From Pseudomonas sp. (GTDB taxonomy: Bacteria > Pseudomonadota > Gammaproteobacteria > Pseudomonadales > Pseudomonadaceae): 35,699 nt of DNA. The DNA is taken from NCBI RefSeq assembly GCF_030690725.1, contig NZ_JAUYGD010000035.1:1-35699 (forward strand), read 5' to 3'. The position numbers were made by a program, and so were the translations under genes. Each line of letters starts with the position of its first letter. Position 1 is the stretch's first letter. A model generated the notes under the pieces. The model saw only the letters and a program-made list of their open reading frames with translations. It did not search any database and was not told the origin of the DNA. This document shows, piece after piece, positions 7,694-15,504 of this stretch.

Positions 7694-8983
7694 ATGCGCG
7701 AAGATTTGAATCAAGGCCTGATCGAGTTCCTCAAGGCCTCGCCAACCCCTTTTCATGCCACCGCCAGCCTGGCACTGCGCCTTGAAGCGGCCGGTTTTCA
7801 ACACCTGGACGAGCGCGCCAGCTGGCACACCGAGTCCGGCGGCCGCTATTACGTGACGCGCAACGACTCCTCGATCATCGCCTTCAAGCTGGGCAAGCGC
7901 GCGCCACTGGAAGGCGGCATTCGCCTGGTTGGCGCGCACACTGACAGCCCGTGCCTGCGGGTCAAACCGCAACCGGAGCTGCAGCAACAGGGCTTTTTCC
8001 AGCTCGGTGTTGAGGTGTACGGCGGCGCATTGCTGGCGCCCTGGTTCGACCGCGACCTGTCGCTGGCCGGCCGGGTGACCTACCGCCGTGACGGCAAGGT
8101 GGAAAGCCAGCTGATCGACTTCCAGAAACCGATTGCGATCATTCCCAACCTGGCCATTCACCTTAACCGTGAAGCCAACCAGGGCTGGGCGATCAACCAG
8201 CAGATCGAGCTGCCGCCAATCCTCGCGCAGCTATCCGGCGATGAGCCGGCCGATTTCCGCGCGCTGATTACCGATCAACTGGCCCGCGAGCACGACTTCA
8301 GCGCCGATGCAGTGCTCGATTACGAACTGAGCTTCTACGACACGCAAAGTGCTGCGGTGATTGGCCTGAATGGCGACTTTATTGCCGGCTCGCGACTGGA
8401 CAACCTGCTGTCCTGCTACGCCGGGCTGCAGGCGCTGCTGGCCGCGCCAGATGAAGAAAGCTGCGTGCTGGTGTGCACCGACCACGAGGAAGTCGGCTCC
8501 TGCTCGGCCTGCGGCGCCGATGGCCCGATGCTCGAACAGGTGCTGCGTCGCGTGCTGCCAGACGGCGACGCCTTCGTCCGTACCATCCAACGCTCTCTGC
8601 TGGTCTCGGCGGACAACGCCCACGGCGTACACCCCAACTATGCCGACAAGCATGACCAGAACCATGGCCCCAAGCTCAACGCCGGCCCGGTGATCAAGAT
8701 CAACAGCAACCAACGCTACGCCACCAACAGCGAAACCGCTGGGTTCTTCCGTCATCTGTGCTTGGAAAATGAAGTACCGGTGCAGAGTTTCGTCACCCGC
8801 AGCGACATGGGTTGTGGCTCGACCATCGGCCCGATCACCGCCAGCCAGCTGGGCGTGCGCACCGTGGACATCGGCCTGCCGACCTTCGCCATGCACTCAA
8901 TCCGCGAACTGGCCGGTAGCCATGACCTGGCGCATCTGGTGAAAGTGCTGACGGCGTTTTACGCCAGCGCCGAGCTGCCGTGA
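7694..8983 (+). CDS. apeB: Aspartyl aminopeptidase ApeB (M18 metallopeptidase)
   Basis: 429 residues, cytoplasmic dizinc peptidase that removes N-terminal acidic residues from peptides. Metal and active-site blocks: [12 protein letters not shown] with His82, [16 protein letters not shown] (about 261-269), [34 protein letters not shown] and the C-terminal FAMHSIRE. The frame is open 42 codons upstream, but ATG 7694 is preferred because GGAG sits 6 bases ahead and the protein then starts [13 protein letters not shown] like the family. It stands alone; the repeat at 8997-9063 follows and may end its transcript. Confidence 0.93.
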   Translation: MREDLNQGLIEFLKASPTPFHATASLALRLEAAGFQHLDERASWHTESGGRYYVTRNDSSIIAFKLGKRAPLEGGIRLVGAHTDSPCLRVKPQPELQQQGFFQLGVEVYGGALLAPWFDRDLSLAGRVTYRRDGKVESQLIDFQKPIAIIPNLAIHLNREANQGWAINQQIELPPILAQLSGDEPADFRALITDQLAREHDFSADAVLDYELSFYDTQSAAVIGLNGDFIAGSRLDNLLSCYAGLQALLAAPDEESCVLVCTDHEEVGSCSACGADGPMLEQVLRRVLPDGDAFVRTIQRSLLVSADNAHGVHPNYADKHDQNHGPKLNAGPVIKINSNQRYATNSETAGFFRHLCLENEVPVQSFVTRSDMGCGSTIGPITASQLGVRTVDIGLPTFAMHSIRELAGSHDLAHLVKVLTAFYASAELP

Positions 8984-8996
8984 TCCCGATAAACAG

Positions 8997-9063
8997 GTAG
9001 CCCGGATGCAATCCGGGTGCTGCTTGAGTGGCTCTCGGAATTCCCGGATTTCATCCGGGCTAC
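8997..9063. repeat. Palindromic intergenic repeat
   Basis: Terminal arms GTAGCCCGGATG (8997-9008) and CATCCGGGCTAC (9052-9063) are perfect inverted repeats, with internal CCGGG repeats between. Sits between convergent apeB and gntR and could fold into a strong hairpin. Confidence 0.6.
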
Positions 9064-9073
9064 AGTTTTGCCA

Positions 9074-9138
9074 ACCCATCATCGCGGTGTATCCACTAAT
9101 GCCTTGATGGGTATCGCTTCGCTCGACGCCATCCTACG
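9074..9138. repeat. Second small repeat, ACCCATCA/TGATGGGT
   Basis: Arms 9074-9081 and 9105-9112, followed by a GTATCGCTTCGCTCGACGCC-type string ending ATCCTACG. I recall such strings as recurring intergenic pieces in pseudomonads. Only the small dyad is directly visible. Confidence 0.4.
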
Positions 9139-9156
9139 AGCAGCGGTTGAAGCCCC

Positions 9157-9873
9157 CTACTCCGGTACCTCGACGCTTACATGCAGAGCGTCGTGGCGCC
9201 AGAACTCCAGATCGCAGTCAATCAGTCGGCCATGCTGGTCGCGGTTGATCCGCACGATACGCAGCGCCGGGCTGCCCACCGCAACTTTCAATGCCGACGC
9301 GGCTTCGCTGTGTAACGCCGTGGGCACCATGTCGAAGCGCACTCGGCCGTAATGAATGCCGTATTCGCTGGCATATAGCTCAGTCAGCGAGCGGGTCAGG
9401 TCGAAATCCAGAATGCCGGCAAAGTAATTCGGATTGAGGTAGTGCTCGACGTACAGCACCAGACGGCCGTCGATGCGCCGTGCACGACGGATCTGATAGA
9501 CGCTGGACAGCGCCGGCAAGGCCAGTAGCTGACAGATCTCGGCGCTGGCCGGGATCAGCTTGGCGCTAAGCACTTCGGTGGCCGGCACCCGGCCCTGCTC
9601 GCCGACCATGGCGTGGAAGTGGCTGCGCACCAGCGGGTTGTAGGCCACGCGCGGCGGCGAAACAAACCAGCCGCGACGCTCCTCGCGGTAGATCAGCCCC
9701 TGGGCCTCAAGCTGGCCCAGCGCCTCACGCAGGGTGATGCGCGTGGTATCGAATACCTCGCTGAGCTTACGCTCGGCCGGCAACTGACTTCCTGACGGCA
9801 ACAGGCCGTGTTCGATCTGCTCTTCCAATGCCCGGCATATAGCTGTGACTGCCCGCGGCGCTTCATCGCGCAT
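9157..9873 (-). CDS. GntR family regulator, HutC/UTRA type
   Basis: 238 residues. The N-terminal winged helix (about 8-72) has the GntR pattern LPSGSQLPAERKLSEVFDTTRITLREALGQLEAQGLIYR. The C-terminal UTRA domain (about 95-235) ends RINRDQHGRLIDCDLEFWRHD, the usual effector-binding end. The frame is open 36 codons further, but ATG 9873 has GGAGG eight bases before it and gives a normal GntR N-terminus. It is divergent from the binding-protein operon (10216 onward), and a perfect 12-bp palindrome overlaps its leader. Inference: it represses itself and the operon until it binds the imported compound or a breakdown product, as PhnR-like and similar HutC-type regulators do. Confidence 0.88.
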   Translation of the reverse strand: MRDEAPRAVTAICRALEEQIEHGLLPSGSQLPAERKLSEVFDTTRITLREALGQLEAQGLIYREERRGWFVSPPRVAYNPLVRSHFHAMVGEQGRVPATEVLSAKLIPASAEICQLLALPALSSVYQIRRARRIDGRLVLYVEHYLNPNYFAGILDFDLTRSLTELYASEYGIHYGRVRFDMVPTALHSEAASALKVAVGSPALRIVRINRDQHGRLIDCDLEFWRHDALHVSVEVPE

Positions 9874-9888
9874 CAAGACCTCCAAAAT

Positions 9889-9900
9889 TGGACTAGTCCA
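9889..9900. promoter_or_regulatory. Candidate GntR operator O1 (perfect palindrome)
   Basis: TGGACTAGTCCA is a perfect 12-bp palindrome 16 bases upstream of the gntR start. HutC-type regulators commonly bind TGG/CCA palindromes around a CTAG or TATA core. It shares TG..CTAG.CCA with O2 at 10162-10173. Confidence 0.65.
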
Positions 9901-10113
9901 GCCCCATTTCGGGGCATCAACATGTGAATGCAGCAGTAAAAACCATGTTTCAAGTTTAAGCAGTCTTGATGACCACGCCATGACAACTTTCTTTCAGCGC
10001 CAGTAAAAGCTGATAAAACTTGGGCTGCAGGCCATACATGACTGAATTTATTCATGGTCTACGCTAGTGGTGCGCCAGTTTGTGCAACCCGGCTCGAGCC
10101 GGTAAATGACCAA

Positions 10114-10147
10114 CGTACATAAAACTGTCATTTAACAAGCCTAAATT
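10114..10147 (+). promoter_or_regulatory. Candidate Pho box and -10 for the ABC/phosphatase operon
   Basis: 10114-10131 matches the 18-base PhoB consensus CTGTCATAWAWCTGTCAY at 15 of 18 positions. The second heptamer CTGTCAT (10125-10131) and the AAAA spacer are exact; the three mismatches are all in the first heptamer. Ten bases further is TAAATT (10142-10147), a 4/6 -10 at the spacing expected when PhoB replaces the -35. It is 85 bases before the first gene. Confidence 0.65.
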
Positions 10148-10161
10148 GGCCTGGGTCTTGC

Positions 10162-10173
10162 TGATCTAGACCA
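10162..10173. promoter_or_regulatory. Candidate GntR operator O2
   Basis: TGATCTAGACCA, a 12-bp palindrome with one mismatched pair, lies just downstream of the predicted -10, where a bound repressor would block transcription of the operon. Related to O1 by TG..CTAG.CCA. Confidence 0.6.
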
Positions 10174-10215
10174 GAACTTTTCACTGCACGCACTTCAATC
10201 GCAAAGGAGTTTCCA

Positions 10216-11274
10216 ATGAAACAACTGCTGCTGGCTTCACTGATGGGCTCAGCCATCGCCCTGGCCACCTCGGCCATGGCTGCTGAAACGGACTTGCAAG
10301 CACTGGAAAAGGCCGCGCGCGCTGAAGGCGCGGTGAACAGTGTGGGTATGCCGGACAGCTGGGCCAACTGGAAAGACACCTGGGTTGACCTGAACAAACT
10401 GTATGGCTTGAAGCATATGGATACCGACATGAGCTCGGCCCAGGAAATTGCCAAGTTCGCCGCTGAAAAAGACAACGCCACCGCCGATATCGGCGACGTA
10501 GGCGCAGCCTTTGGCCCCATCGCCGTGCAGCAGGGTGTAACCCAGCCCTATAAGCCGAGCACCTGGGAGCAGATTCCAGCCTGGGCCAAGGACACCGACG
10601 GCCACTGGATGCTCGCCTACACCGGCTCCATCGCCTTTATCGTCAACAAGCAACTGGTCAAGGACATCCCGCGTTCCTGGGCTGACCTGAAAAAGGGCAC
10701 CTACAAAGTCTCTGCCGGCGATGTCAGCACCGCCGCACAAGCTGTAAACGGCGTACTGGCTGCCGCCATCGCCATGGGCGGTAATGAAAGCAACGTGCAA
10801 CCGGCGCTGGATTTCTACGGTGAACTGGCCAAGCAAGGCCGCCTGTCGCTGGCCAACCCAACCATCCAGACCCTGGAAAAAGGCGAAGTGGAAGTGGGCG
10901 TGGTATGGGACTTCAACGGCCTGAGCTACCGCGACCAGATCGACCCAAGCCGCTTCGAAGTGCTGATCCCTTCCGATGGTTCGGTGATCTCCGGCTACAG
11001 CACCATCATCAACAAGTGGGCGAAAAACCCCAACGCGGCCAAACTGGCGCGTGAGTACATCTTGAGCGACGCCGGCCAGATCAACCTGGCCAAAGGCAAC
11101 GCCCGGCCTATCCGCGCCGAGCACCTGACCCTGCCAGCCGAAGTACAAGCCAAGCTGCTGCCGCAGGAGCAATACGCCAAGGTTCAGCCGATCAAGGATG
11201 CTGCTGCCTGGGAAGCCACTTCCAAAGCACTGCCGCGCCTGTGGCAGGAACACGTCATCATCAATATGAACTAA
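10216..11274 (+). CDS. ABC transporter periplasmic substrate-binding protein
   Basis: 352 residues. Signal peptide MKQLLLASLMGSAIALATSA with cleavage after AMA (about residue 22). The mature protein is a two-lobe binding protein of the iron/spermidine/2-aminoethylphosphonate (AfuA/PotD/PhnS-like) class: LEKAARAEGAV near the N-terminus, ADIGDVGAAFGPIAVQQG, WMLAYTGSIAFIVNKQLVKD, and EVEVGVVWDFNGLSYRDQID. AAAGGAG precedes ATG 10216. It is first in a six-gene operon; a hairpin at 11283-11305 separates it from the next gene. The ligand cannot be read from sequence; context (two phosphatase-type enzymes, a Pho box) argues for an organophosphorus compound rather than iron. Confidence 0.9.
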   Translation: MKQLLLASLMGSAIALATSAMAAETDLQALEKAARAEGAVNSVGMPDSWANWKDTWVDLNKLYGLKHMDTDMSSAQEIAKFAAEKDNATADIGDVGAAFGPIAVQQGVTQPYKPSTWEQIPAWAKDTDGHWMLAYTGSIAFIVNKQLVKDIPRSWADLKKGTYKVSAGDVSTAAQAVNGVLAAAIAMGGNESNVQPALDFYGELAKQGRLSLANPTIQTLEKGEVEVGVVWDFNGLSYRDQIDPSRFEVLIPSDGSVISGYSTIINKWAKNPNAAKLAREYILSDAGQINLAKGNARPIRAEHLTLPAEVQAKLLPQEQYAKVQPIKDAAAWEATSKALPRLWQEHVIINMN

Positions 11275-11282
11275 TGCAATCT

Positions 11283-11305
11283 GGCCCCGGATACACTCCG
11301 GGGCC
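11283..11305 (+). terminator. Strong hairpin after the binding-protein gene
   Basis: Perfect 8-bp stem GGCCCCGG (11283-11290) with CCGGGGCC (11298-11305), 7-base loop, no U-tract. Typical of ABC operons where a 3' hairpin protects the binding-protein message so it is made in excess over membrane parts. Confidence 0.6.
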
Positions 11306-11330
11306 GATTCGGTTGCTAAGGCTTTCAATC

Positions 11331-12137
11331 ATGTCGCACAACGTCATCCTCGTGGTTCTGGATGGCTTGAGCTATCAGGTGGCTCAGCATGCGCTGGGGC
11401 ATCTGCAGGCTTACTGCCAGGCTGGACGCGCCGCGCTGTATAAGCTCGACTGTGAACTCCCGGCCCTGTCACGCCCGCTCTATGAAGCGATTCTGACCGG
11501 TGTTGCGCCCATCGACAGCGGCATCGTCAATAACGATGTAGCGCGCCTGTCGACCCAGCGCAGCATGTTCCACTACGCCCGCGACGCTGGGCTGATTACC
11601 GCTGCGGCGGCCTATCACTGGGTCAGCGAGCTGTATAACCGCTCGCCATTTCAGGCGGCGCGCGACCGTCATACGGCAGACGCCAACCTGCCGATTCAGT
11701 ACGGCCATTTCTACTACGCCGACCATTACCCGGATTCGCACCTGTTCGCCGACGCGGAAAGCCTGCGCCTGCGCCATGCGCCCAATCTGCTGCTGGTGCA
11801 CCCGATGAATATCGACGACGCCGGCCACAAGCACGGCCTCGACAGCGCACAGTACCGCAACAGCGCGCGCATGGCCGATGTGCTGCTGGCCGAATATATC
11901 CAGCCCTGGCTCGACGCCGGCTACCAGATTCTGGTGACCGCCGACCACGGCATGAACAACGACCGCAGCCACAACGGCCTGCTGCCGGAAGAACGCGAAG
12001 TACCGCTGCTGGTACTTGGCAGCGCCTTCAGCCTCGACCCCAACGCCCAGCCGAAACAGCTGGAGTTGTGCGGCACGGTCTGTGAACTGCTCGGCGTGGC
12101 CCACGACAAACCTGTCTGCCGGGAGCTTTTATCGTGA
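11331..12137 (+). CDS. Alkaline-phosphatase-superfamily hydrolase, cytoplasmic
   Basis: 268 residues. The frame is open 30 codons earlier, but ATG 11331 is preferred: the protein then begins MSHNVILVVLDG, so the first metal ligand lies in the first strand as usual, with AAGG upstream. Full metal set visible: Asp11 (VVLDG), candidate nucleophile Ser47 (PALSRP), Asp162 and His166 (IDDAGHKHG), Asp205-His206 (TADHGM) and His214 (RSHNG). This is the nucleotide pyrophosphatase/phosphodiesterase and phosphonoacetate hydrolase (PhnA) layout, but with Ser rather than Thr as nucleophile. No signal peptide, so it acts after import. Its stop overlaps the permease start (GTGA). Reaction proposed: hydrolysis of an imported phosphodiester, phosphomonoester or phosphonate. 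The exact substrate is unknown. Confidence 0.85.
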   Translation: MSHNVILVVLDGLSYQVAQHALGHLQAYCQAGRAALYKLDCELPALSRPLYEAILTGVAPIDSGIVNNDVARLSTQRSMFHYARDAGLITAAAAYHWVSELYNRSPFQAARDRHTADANLPIQYGHFYYADHYPDSHLFADAESLRLRHAPNLLLVHPMNIDDAGHKHGLDSAQYRNSARMADVLLAEYIQPWLDAGYQILVTADHGMNNDRSHNGLLPEEREVPLLVLGSAFSLDPNAQPKQLELCGTVCELLGVAHDKPVCRELLS

Positions 12138-12976
12138 TACCTGCCCTGCGCGGCAAATGGCTGGCACTGCTGTGCCTGCTGCCCTTTGCCCTGTTCTTTA
12201 TCGCTTTTCAGATCGCCCCGCTGCTCTGGGTGGCCAGCAACAGCCTACACACCACCGAGGGCTGGGGCCTGGGCAATTTCCAGCAGGCCTTCGCCTCGCC
12301 GTTCTACCGTCAGGCCATGCGTCACAGCCTGGAAGTGGCGTTCTGGTCGAGCCTGATCGGCATCAGCATCGCCATTCTCGGCAGCTACTCGCTGCGTCAG
12401 GTTGATAGCCGGCTGCGCGACTTCGTCATGGCGTTTTCCAACATGACCAGCAACTTCTCCGGGGTGCCGCTGGCCTTCGCCTTTATCATCCTGTTGGGGT
12501 TTAACGGCGCACTGACCATCCTGCTCAAGCAGGCCGGGATCATCGAGGATTTCAACCTCTATTCGAAAACCGGCCTGATCGTGCTCTACACCTACTTCCA
12601 GATTCCCCTGGGTGTGCTGCTGATCTACCCGGCCTTCGACGCCCTGCGTGAAGACTGGCGCGAATCGGCCGAGTTACTCGGCGCAAGCAACTGGCAGTTC
12701 TGGCGGCATATCGGCTTACCGGTACTGACCCCCGCGCTGCTCGGCACCTTCGTGATTCTGCTGGCCAACGCCCTTGGTGCCTACGCCACGGTGTATGCGC
12801 TGACCACGGGCAACTTCAATATCCTGCCGATTCGGATTGCCGCCATGGTTTCCGGCGACATCTTCCTCGACCCGAATATGGCCAGTGCCCTGGCGATGAT
12901 TCTGGTTGGCCTGATGACCCTGATCACCATCGTTCACCAATGGCTGCTGCGCCGGAGCTACCATGTCCCACGCTGA
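12134..12976 (+). CDS. ABC transporter permease 1
   Basis: 280 residues, start codon GTG at 12134 inside the preceding stop. About six membrane spans; the first is at about 11-31 (LCLLPFALFFIAFQIAPLLWV). The cytoplasmic EAA loop that docks on the ATPase is visible as DALREDWRESAELLGASNWQFWRHIGLPVLTPAL (about 168-201). It pairs with permease 2, whose start overlaps its end by 14 bases. It resembles the spermidine/2-aminoethylphosphonate-type permease I group. Confidence 0.9.
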   Translation: MIPALRGKWLALLCLLPFALFFIAFQIAPLLWVASNSLHTTEGWGLGNFQQAFASPFYRQAMRHSLEVAFWSSLIGISIAILGSYSLRQVDSRLRDFVMAFSNMTSNFSGVPLAFAFIILLGFNGALTILLKQAGIIEDFNLYSKTGLIVLYTYFQIPLGVLLIYPAFDALREDWRESAELLGASNWQFWRHIGLPVLTPALLGTFVILLANALGAYATVYALTTGNFNILPIRIAAMVSGDIFLDPNMASALAMILVGLMTLITIVHQWLLRRSYHVPR

Positions 12977-13757
12977 AAAACGCTCGCCGCTGTTCCACCA
13001 GTTGGTGGTCTACAGCCTGCTGCTGATCCTGTTGCTACCGCTGCTCGGCACCCTGCTCTACTCGTTCTCCACCAGCTGGTCGGCCAGCGTGCTACCCAGC
13101 GGGCTGACCTTCAAGTGGTACCTGGCGCTGTGGAGCGATGCGCGCTTTCTCGCCGCGTTTGGCCGCTCACTGCTGGTCTGCTTGGCGGCGCTAGCGCTGT
13201 CATTGGTGCTGATTCTGCCGCTGCTGTTTGTGGTCAGTTATCACTTCCCCAAGCTCGATGCGGTGATGAACGTGCTGATCCTGCTGCCGTTCGCCATCCC
13301 GCCGGTGGTGTCCTCGGTCGGCTTGATGCAGCTGTTCGCCGGCGGCCCGCTGCCGATCCTCGGTACGCCGTGGATTCTGATTGGCTGCTTCTTCACCATC
13401 GCCCTGCCGTTTATGTACCGGGCCATCAGTAACAACCTGCAGGCGATCAACCTGCGCGACCTGATGGACGCCGCCCACCTGCTCGGCGCCAGCACCTGGC
13501 GCGCGGCCTTTATGGTGGTGCTGCCCAACCTGCGCAAGGGCTTGATGGTCTCGGTGTTTCTCTCCTTCAGCTTCCTGTTCGGTGAGTTCGTGTTCGCCAA
13601 CCTGCTGGTCGGCAGCCGCTATGAAACCCTGCAGGTGTACCTCTACAACATGCGCAACGACAGCGGCCACTTCACCAGCGCCCTGGTGATTTCCTACTTC
13701 CTGTTCGTGCTGCTGATGACCTGGGCGGCCAACCGCCTGAATAAGGACAAGTCATGA
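12963..13757 (+). CDS. ABC transporter permease 2
   Basis: 264 residues. About six membrane spans. EAA loop LMDAAHLLGASTWRAAFMVVLPNLRKGL (about 167-194). It starts inside the 3' end of permease 1 and ends in an ATGA overlap with the ATPase gene, so the transporter parts are translationally coupled. Belongs to the PotC-like permease II group. It forms the membrane channel together with permease 1. Confidence 0.9.
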   Translation: MSHAEKRSPLFHQLVVYSLLLILLLPLLGTLLYSFSTSWSASVLPSGLTFKWYLALWSDARFLAAFGRSLLVCLAALALSLVLILPLLFVVSYHFPKLDAVMNVLILLPFAIPPVVSSVGLMQLFAGGPLPILGTPWILIGCFFTIALPFMYRAISNNLQAINLRDLMDAAHLLGASTWRAAFMVVLPNLRKGLMVSVFLSFSFLFGEFVFANLLVGSRYETLQVYLYNMRNDSGHFTSALVISYFLFVLLMTWAANRLNKDKS

Positions 13758-14743
13758 GTTATTTGAGTATTCAAGGCCTGCACAAGAGCTACGGCGATAC
13801 CGCGATCTTCAGCGATATCAACTGCGAGATCGCCAAGGGCGAATTCATCACCCTGCTCGGCCCCTCTGGCTGCGGCAAATCCACCCTGCTGCGCTGCATC
13901 GCCGGTCTAACTGGAGTGAATGGCGGGCAGATTCTGCTCGACGGTGAGGACCTGGTGCCCGTAGCCCCGCAAAAACGCGGCATCGGCATGGTGTTCCAGA
14001 GCTACGCGCTGTTCCCCAATATGACCGTGCAACAGAACGTCGCCTTTGGCCTGCGCATGCAGAAGGTCAAGGGCAGCGAAGCCGAACAGCGGGTCAAGGA
14101 AGTGCTGGAGCTGGTTGAGCTGAATGACTTCGCCGGCCGTTACCCGCAGCAACTGTCCGGTGGCCAGTGCCAACGCGTGGCTCTGGCCCGCTCGCTGGTC
14201 ACCCGCCCGCGCCTGCTGCTGCTCGATGAGCCACTGTCGGCGCTGGATGCGCGGATTCGCAAGCACCTGCGCGAGCAGATCCGCAGCATCCAGCAGGAGC
14301 TGGGCCTGACCACCATCTTCGTTACCCATGATCAGGAAGAAGCGCTGGTCATGAGCGACCGTATCTTCCTGATGAACGCCGGCAAGATTGTGCAGAGCGG
14401 CGACGCGGAAACCCTCTACACCGCCCCGGCCGATGCCTTTGCCGCCGGTTTTATCGGCAACTACAACCTGCTCGACGCCGATGCCGCCAGCCGCCTGCTG
14501 CTGCGTCCGGTCAACAGCCGCGTGGCGATCCGTCCGGAGGCCATCCAGATTGGCGCCCAGGGCAGCATCGAAGGGCAGATCCGCAGCCATCGTCTGCTCG
14601 GCAACGTAATCCGTTACCGCATCGAGGCGCGCGGCGTCGAACTGCTGGTGGACGTGCTCAACCGCTCCCCGGCGGATCTGCACGCCAGCGGGCAGCGCAT
14701 CAACCTGAACATTGAAGACAACGCAATCTGTGAGGTGGCCTGA
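13754..14743 (+). CDS. ABC transporter ATP-binding protein
   Basis: 329 residues. Walker A GPSGCGKST (36-44), Q-loop Gln82 (MVFQSYALFPNM), signature LSGGQ (134-138), Walker B LLLLDEP (154-160), D-loop SALD and switch His192 (FVTHDQEEAL). The C-terminal part after about 240 is a TOBE-like regulatory domain, here rather short. Family: PotA/FbpC/PhnT-type importers. The start overlaps permease 2 (ATGA) and the end overlaps the HAD gene (TGATG). Confidence 0.93.
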   Translation: MSYLSIQGLHKSYGDTAIFSDINCEIAKGEFITLLGPSGCGKSTLLRCIAGLTGVNGGQILLDGEDLVPVAPQKRGIGMVFQSYALFPNMTVQQNVAFGLRMQKVKGSEAEQRVKEVLELVELNDFAGRYPQQLSGGQCQRVALARSLVTRPRLLLLDEPLSALDARIRKHLREQIRSIQQELGLTTIFVTHDQEEALVMSDRIFLMNAGKIVQSGDAETLYTAPADAFAAGFIGNYNLLDADAASRLLLRPVNSRVAIRPEAIQIGAQGSIEGQIRSHRLLGNVIRYRIEARGVELLVDVLNRSPADLHASGQRINLNIEDNAICEVA

Positions 14744-15396
14744 TGGCCCTGGCAATTTTCGACCTGGACGAAACCCTAATCGGCGGTGACTGCGCCAGCC
14801 TGTGGACCCAGGAAATGGTCAAACTCGGCTGGGCCGACGCCGACAGTTTTATCGCCCATGAGCAGGAGCTGATGCGCCAATACGCCGCCGGCAGCCTGGC
14901 CATGGAAGACTATATGGCCTTTACCCTGTCGCCCCTGGTGGGCCGCACGCCGGAGGAAGTCGCCCACGTGGTCGAGCCCTTTGTTGAAGACGTGATCGAG
15001 CCGATTTTCTACAGCGACGCCACCCGCTGCCTGGCCAACCACCGCGCGGCCGGTGACCGGGTGCTGGTGATTTCCGCCTCGGCGCATTTTCTGGTCAGCG
15101 CTGTCGCCGCACGCTTGAAGATCGAGGAAGTGCTGGCCATCGACCTGGAAGTTCAACACGGCCACTACAGCGGCCGTACCCAGGGCGTGATGACCTACCG
15201 CGAAGGTAAGGTCACGCGCCTGCGTGATTGGCTGCAAGAGCACGGCGAAGTTCTCGACGGCGCCTACTTCTACTCCGACTCACGCAACGACCTGCCGCTG
15301 CTGCAGGTGGTCGACAAGCCCTATGTGGTCAACCCCGACCCCACTCTGCTTGCACACGCGCAACAGGCCGGCTGGCCGATTCTAAGCTGGCGCTGA
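14743..15396 (+). CDS. HAD-IB family phosphatase
   Basis: 217 residues. Motif I FDLDETL with nucleophile Asp7 and acid Asp9; motif II VLVISAS; a Lys in REGKVTRL; motif III YSDSRNDLPLL. The inserted helical cap between motifs I and II is of the C1 type seen in SerB-like and histidinol-phosphatase-like HAD-IB proteins. It starts at the last base of the ATPase stop and is the final gene before a strong terminator. Inference: it removes phosphate from a phosphomonoester made by the upstream hydrolase or taken up by the transporter. A phosphocholine-, phosphoethanolamine- or glycerol-phosphate-like substrate is possible but not shown. Confidence 0.88.
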   Translation: MALAIFDLDETLIGGDCASLWTQEMVKLGWADADSFIAHEQELMRQYAAGSLAMEDYMAFTLSPLVGRTPEEVAHVVEPFVEDVIEPIFYSDATRCLANHRAAGDRVLVISASAHFLVSAVAARLKIEEVLAIDLEVQHGHYSGRTQGVMTYREGKVTRLRDWLQEHGEVLDGAYFYSDSRNDLPLLQVVDKPYVVNPDPTLLAHAQQAGWPILSWR

Positions 15397-15411
15397 TGCC
15401 GCTTAGCTGAA

Positions 15412-15443
15412 TGCAAAAGACCCACTGCTGTGGGTCTTTTGCA
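15412..15443. terminator. Intrinsic terminator of the ABC/phosphatase operon
   Basis: A 14-bp perfect stem (15412-15425 with 15430-15443), loop TGCT; the right arm contains the TCTTTTGC run. It looks usable in both directions and isolates the operon from the acetyltransferase gene. Confidence 0.85.
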
Positions 15444-15504
15444 CTGCGCTCGGGTAAAGTGCCAGCGCGACGCTGACCCGATTACCTCGCCCAGATGGAC
15501 GCCC

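Noticed and set aside
10021..10070. Third GntR operator near TGGTCTACGCTAGTGG
   Set aside because: Only a half-site is recognisable; no palindrome.
10249..11328. 359-codon minus-strand frame opposite the binding protein
   Set aside because: Antisense shadow; no RBS and no domain. The plus-strand frame has a signal peptide and RBS.
10216..14743. Ferric iron ABC transporter (FbpABC)
   Set aside because: The binding protein and ATPase belong to a broad class that includes iron importers, but the embedded phosphatase, the HAD gene and the Pho box argue for a phosphorus compound. Not formally excluded.
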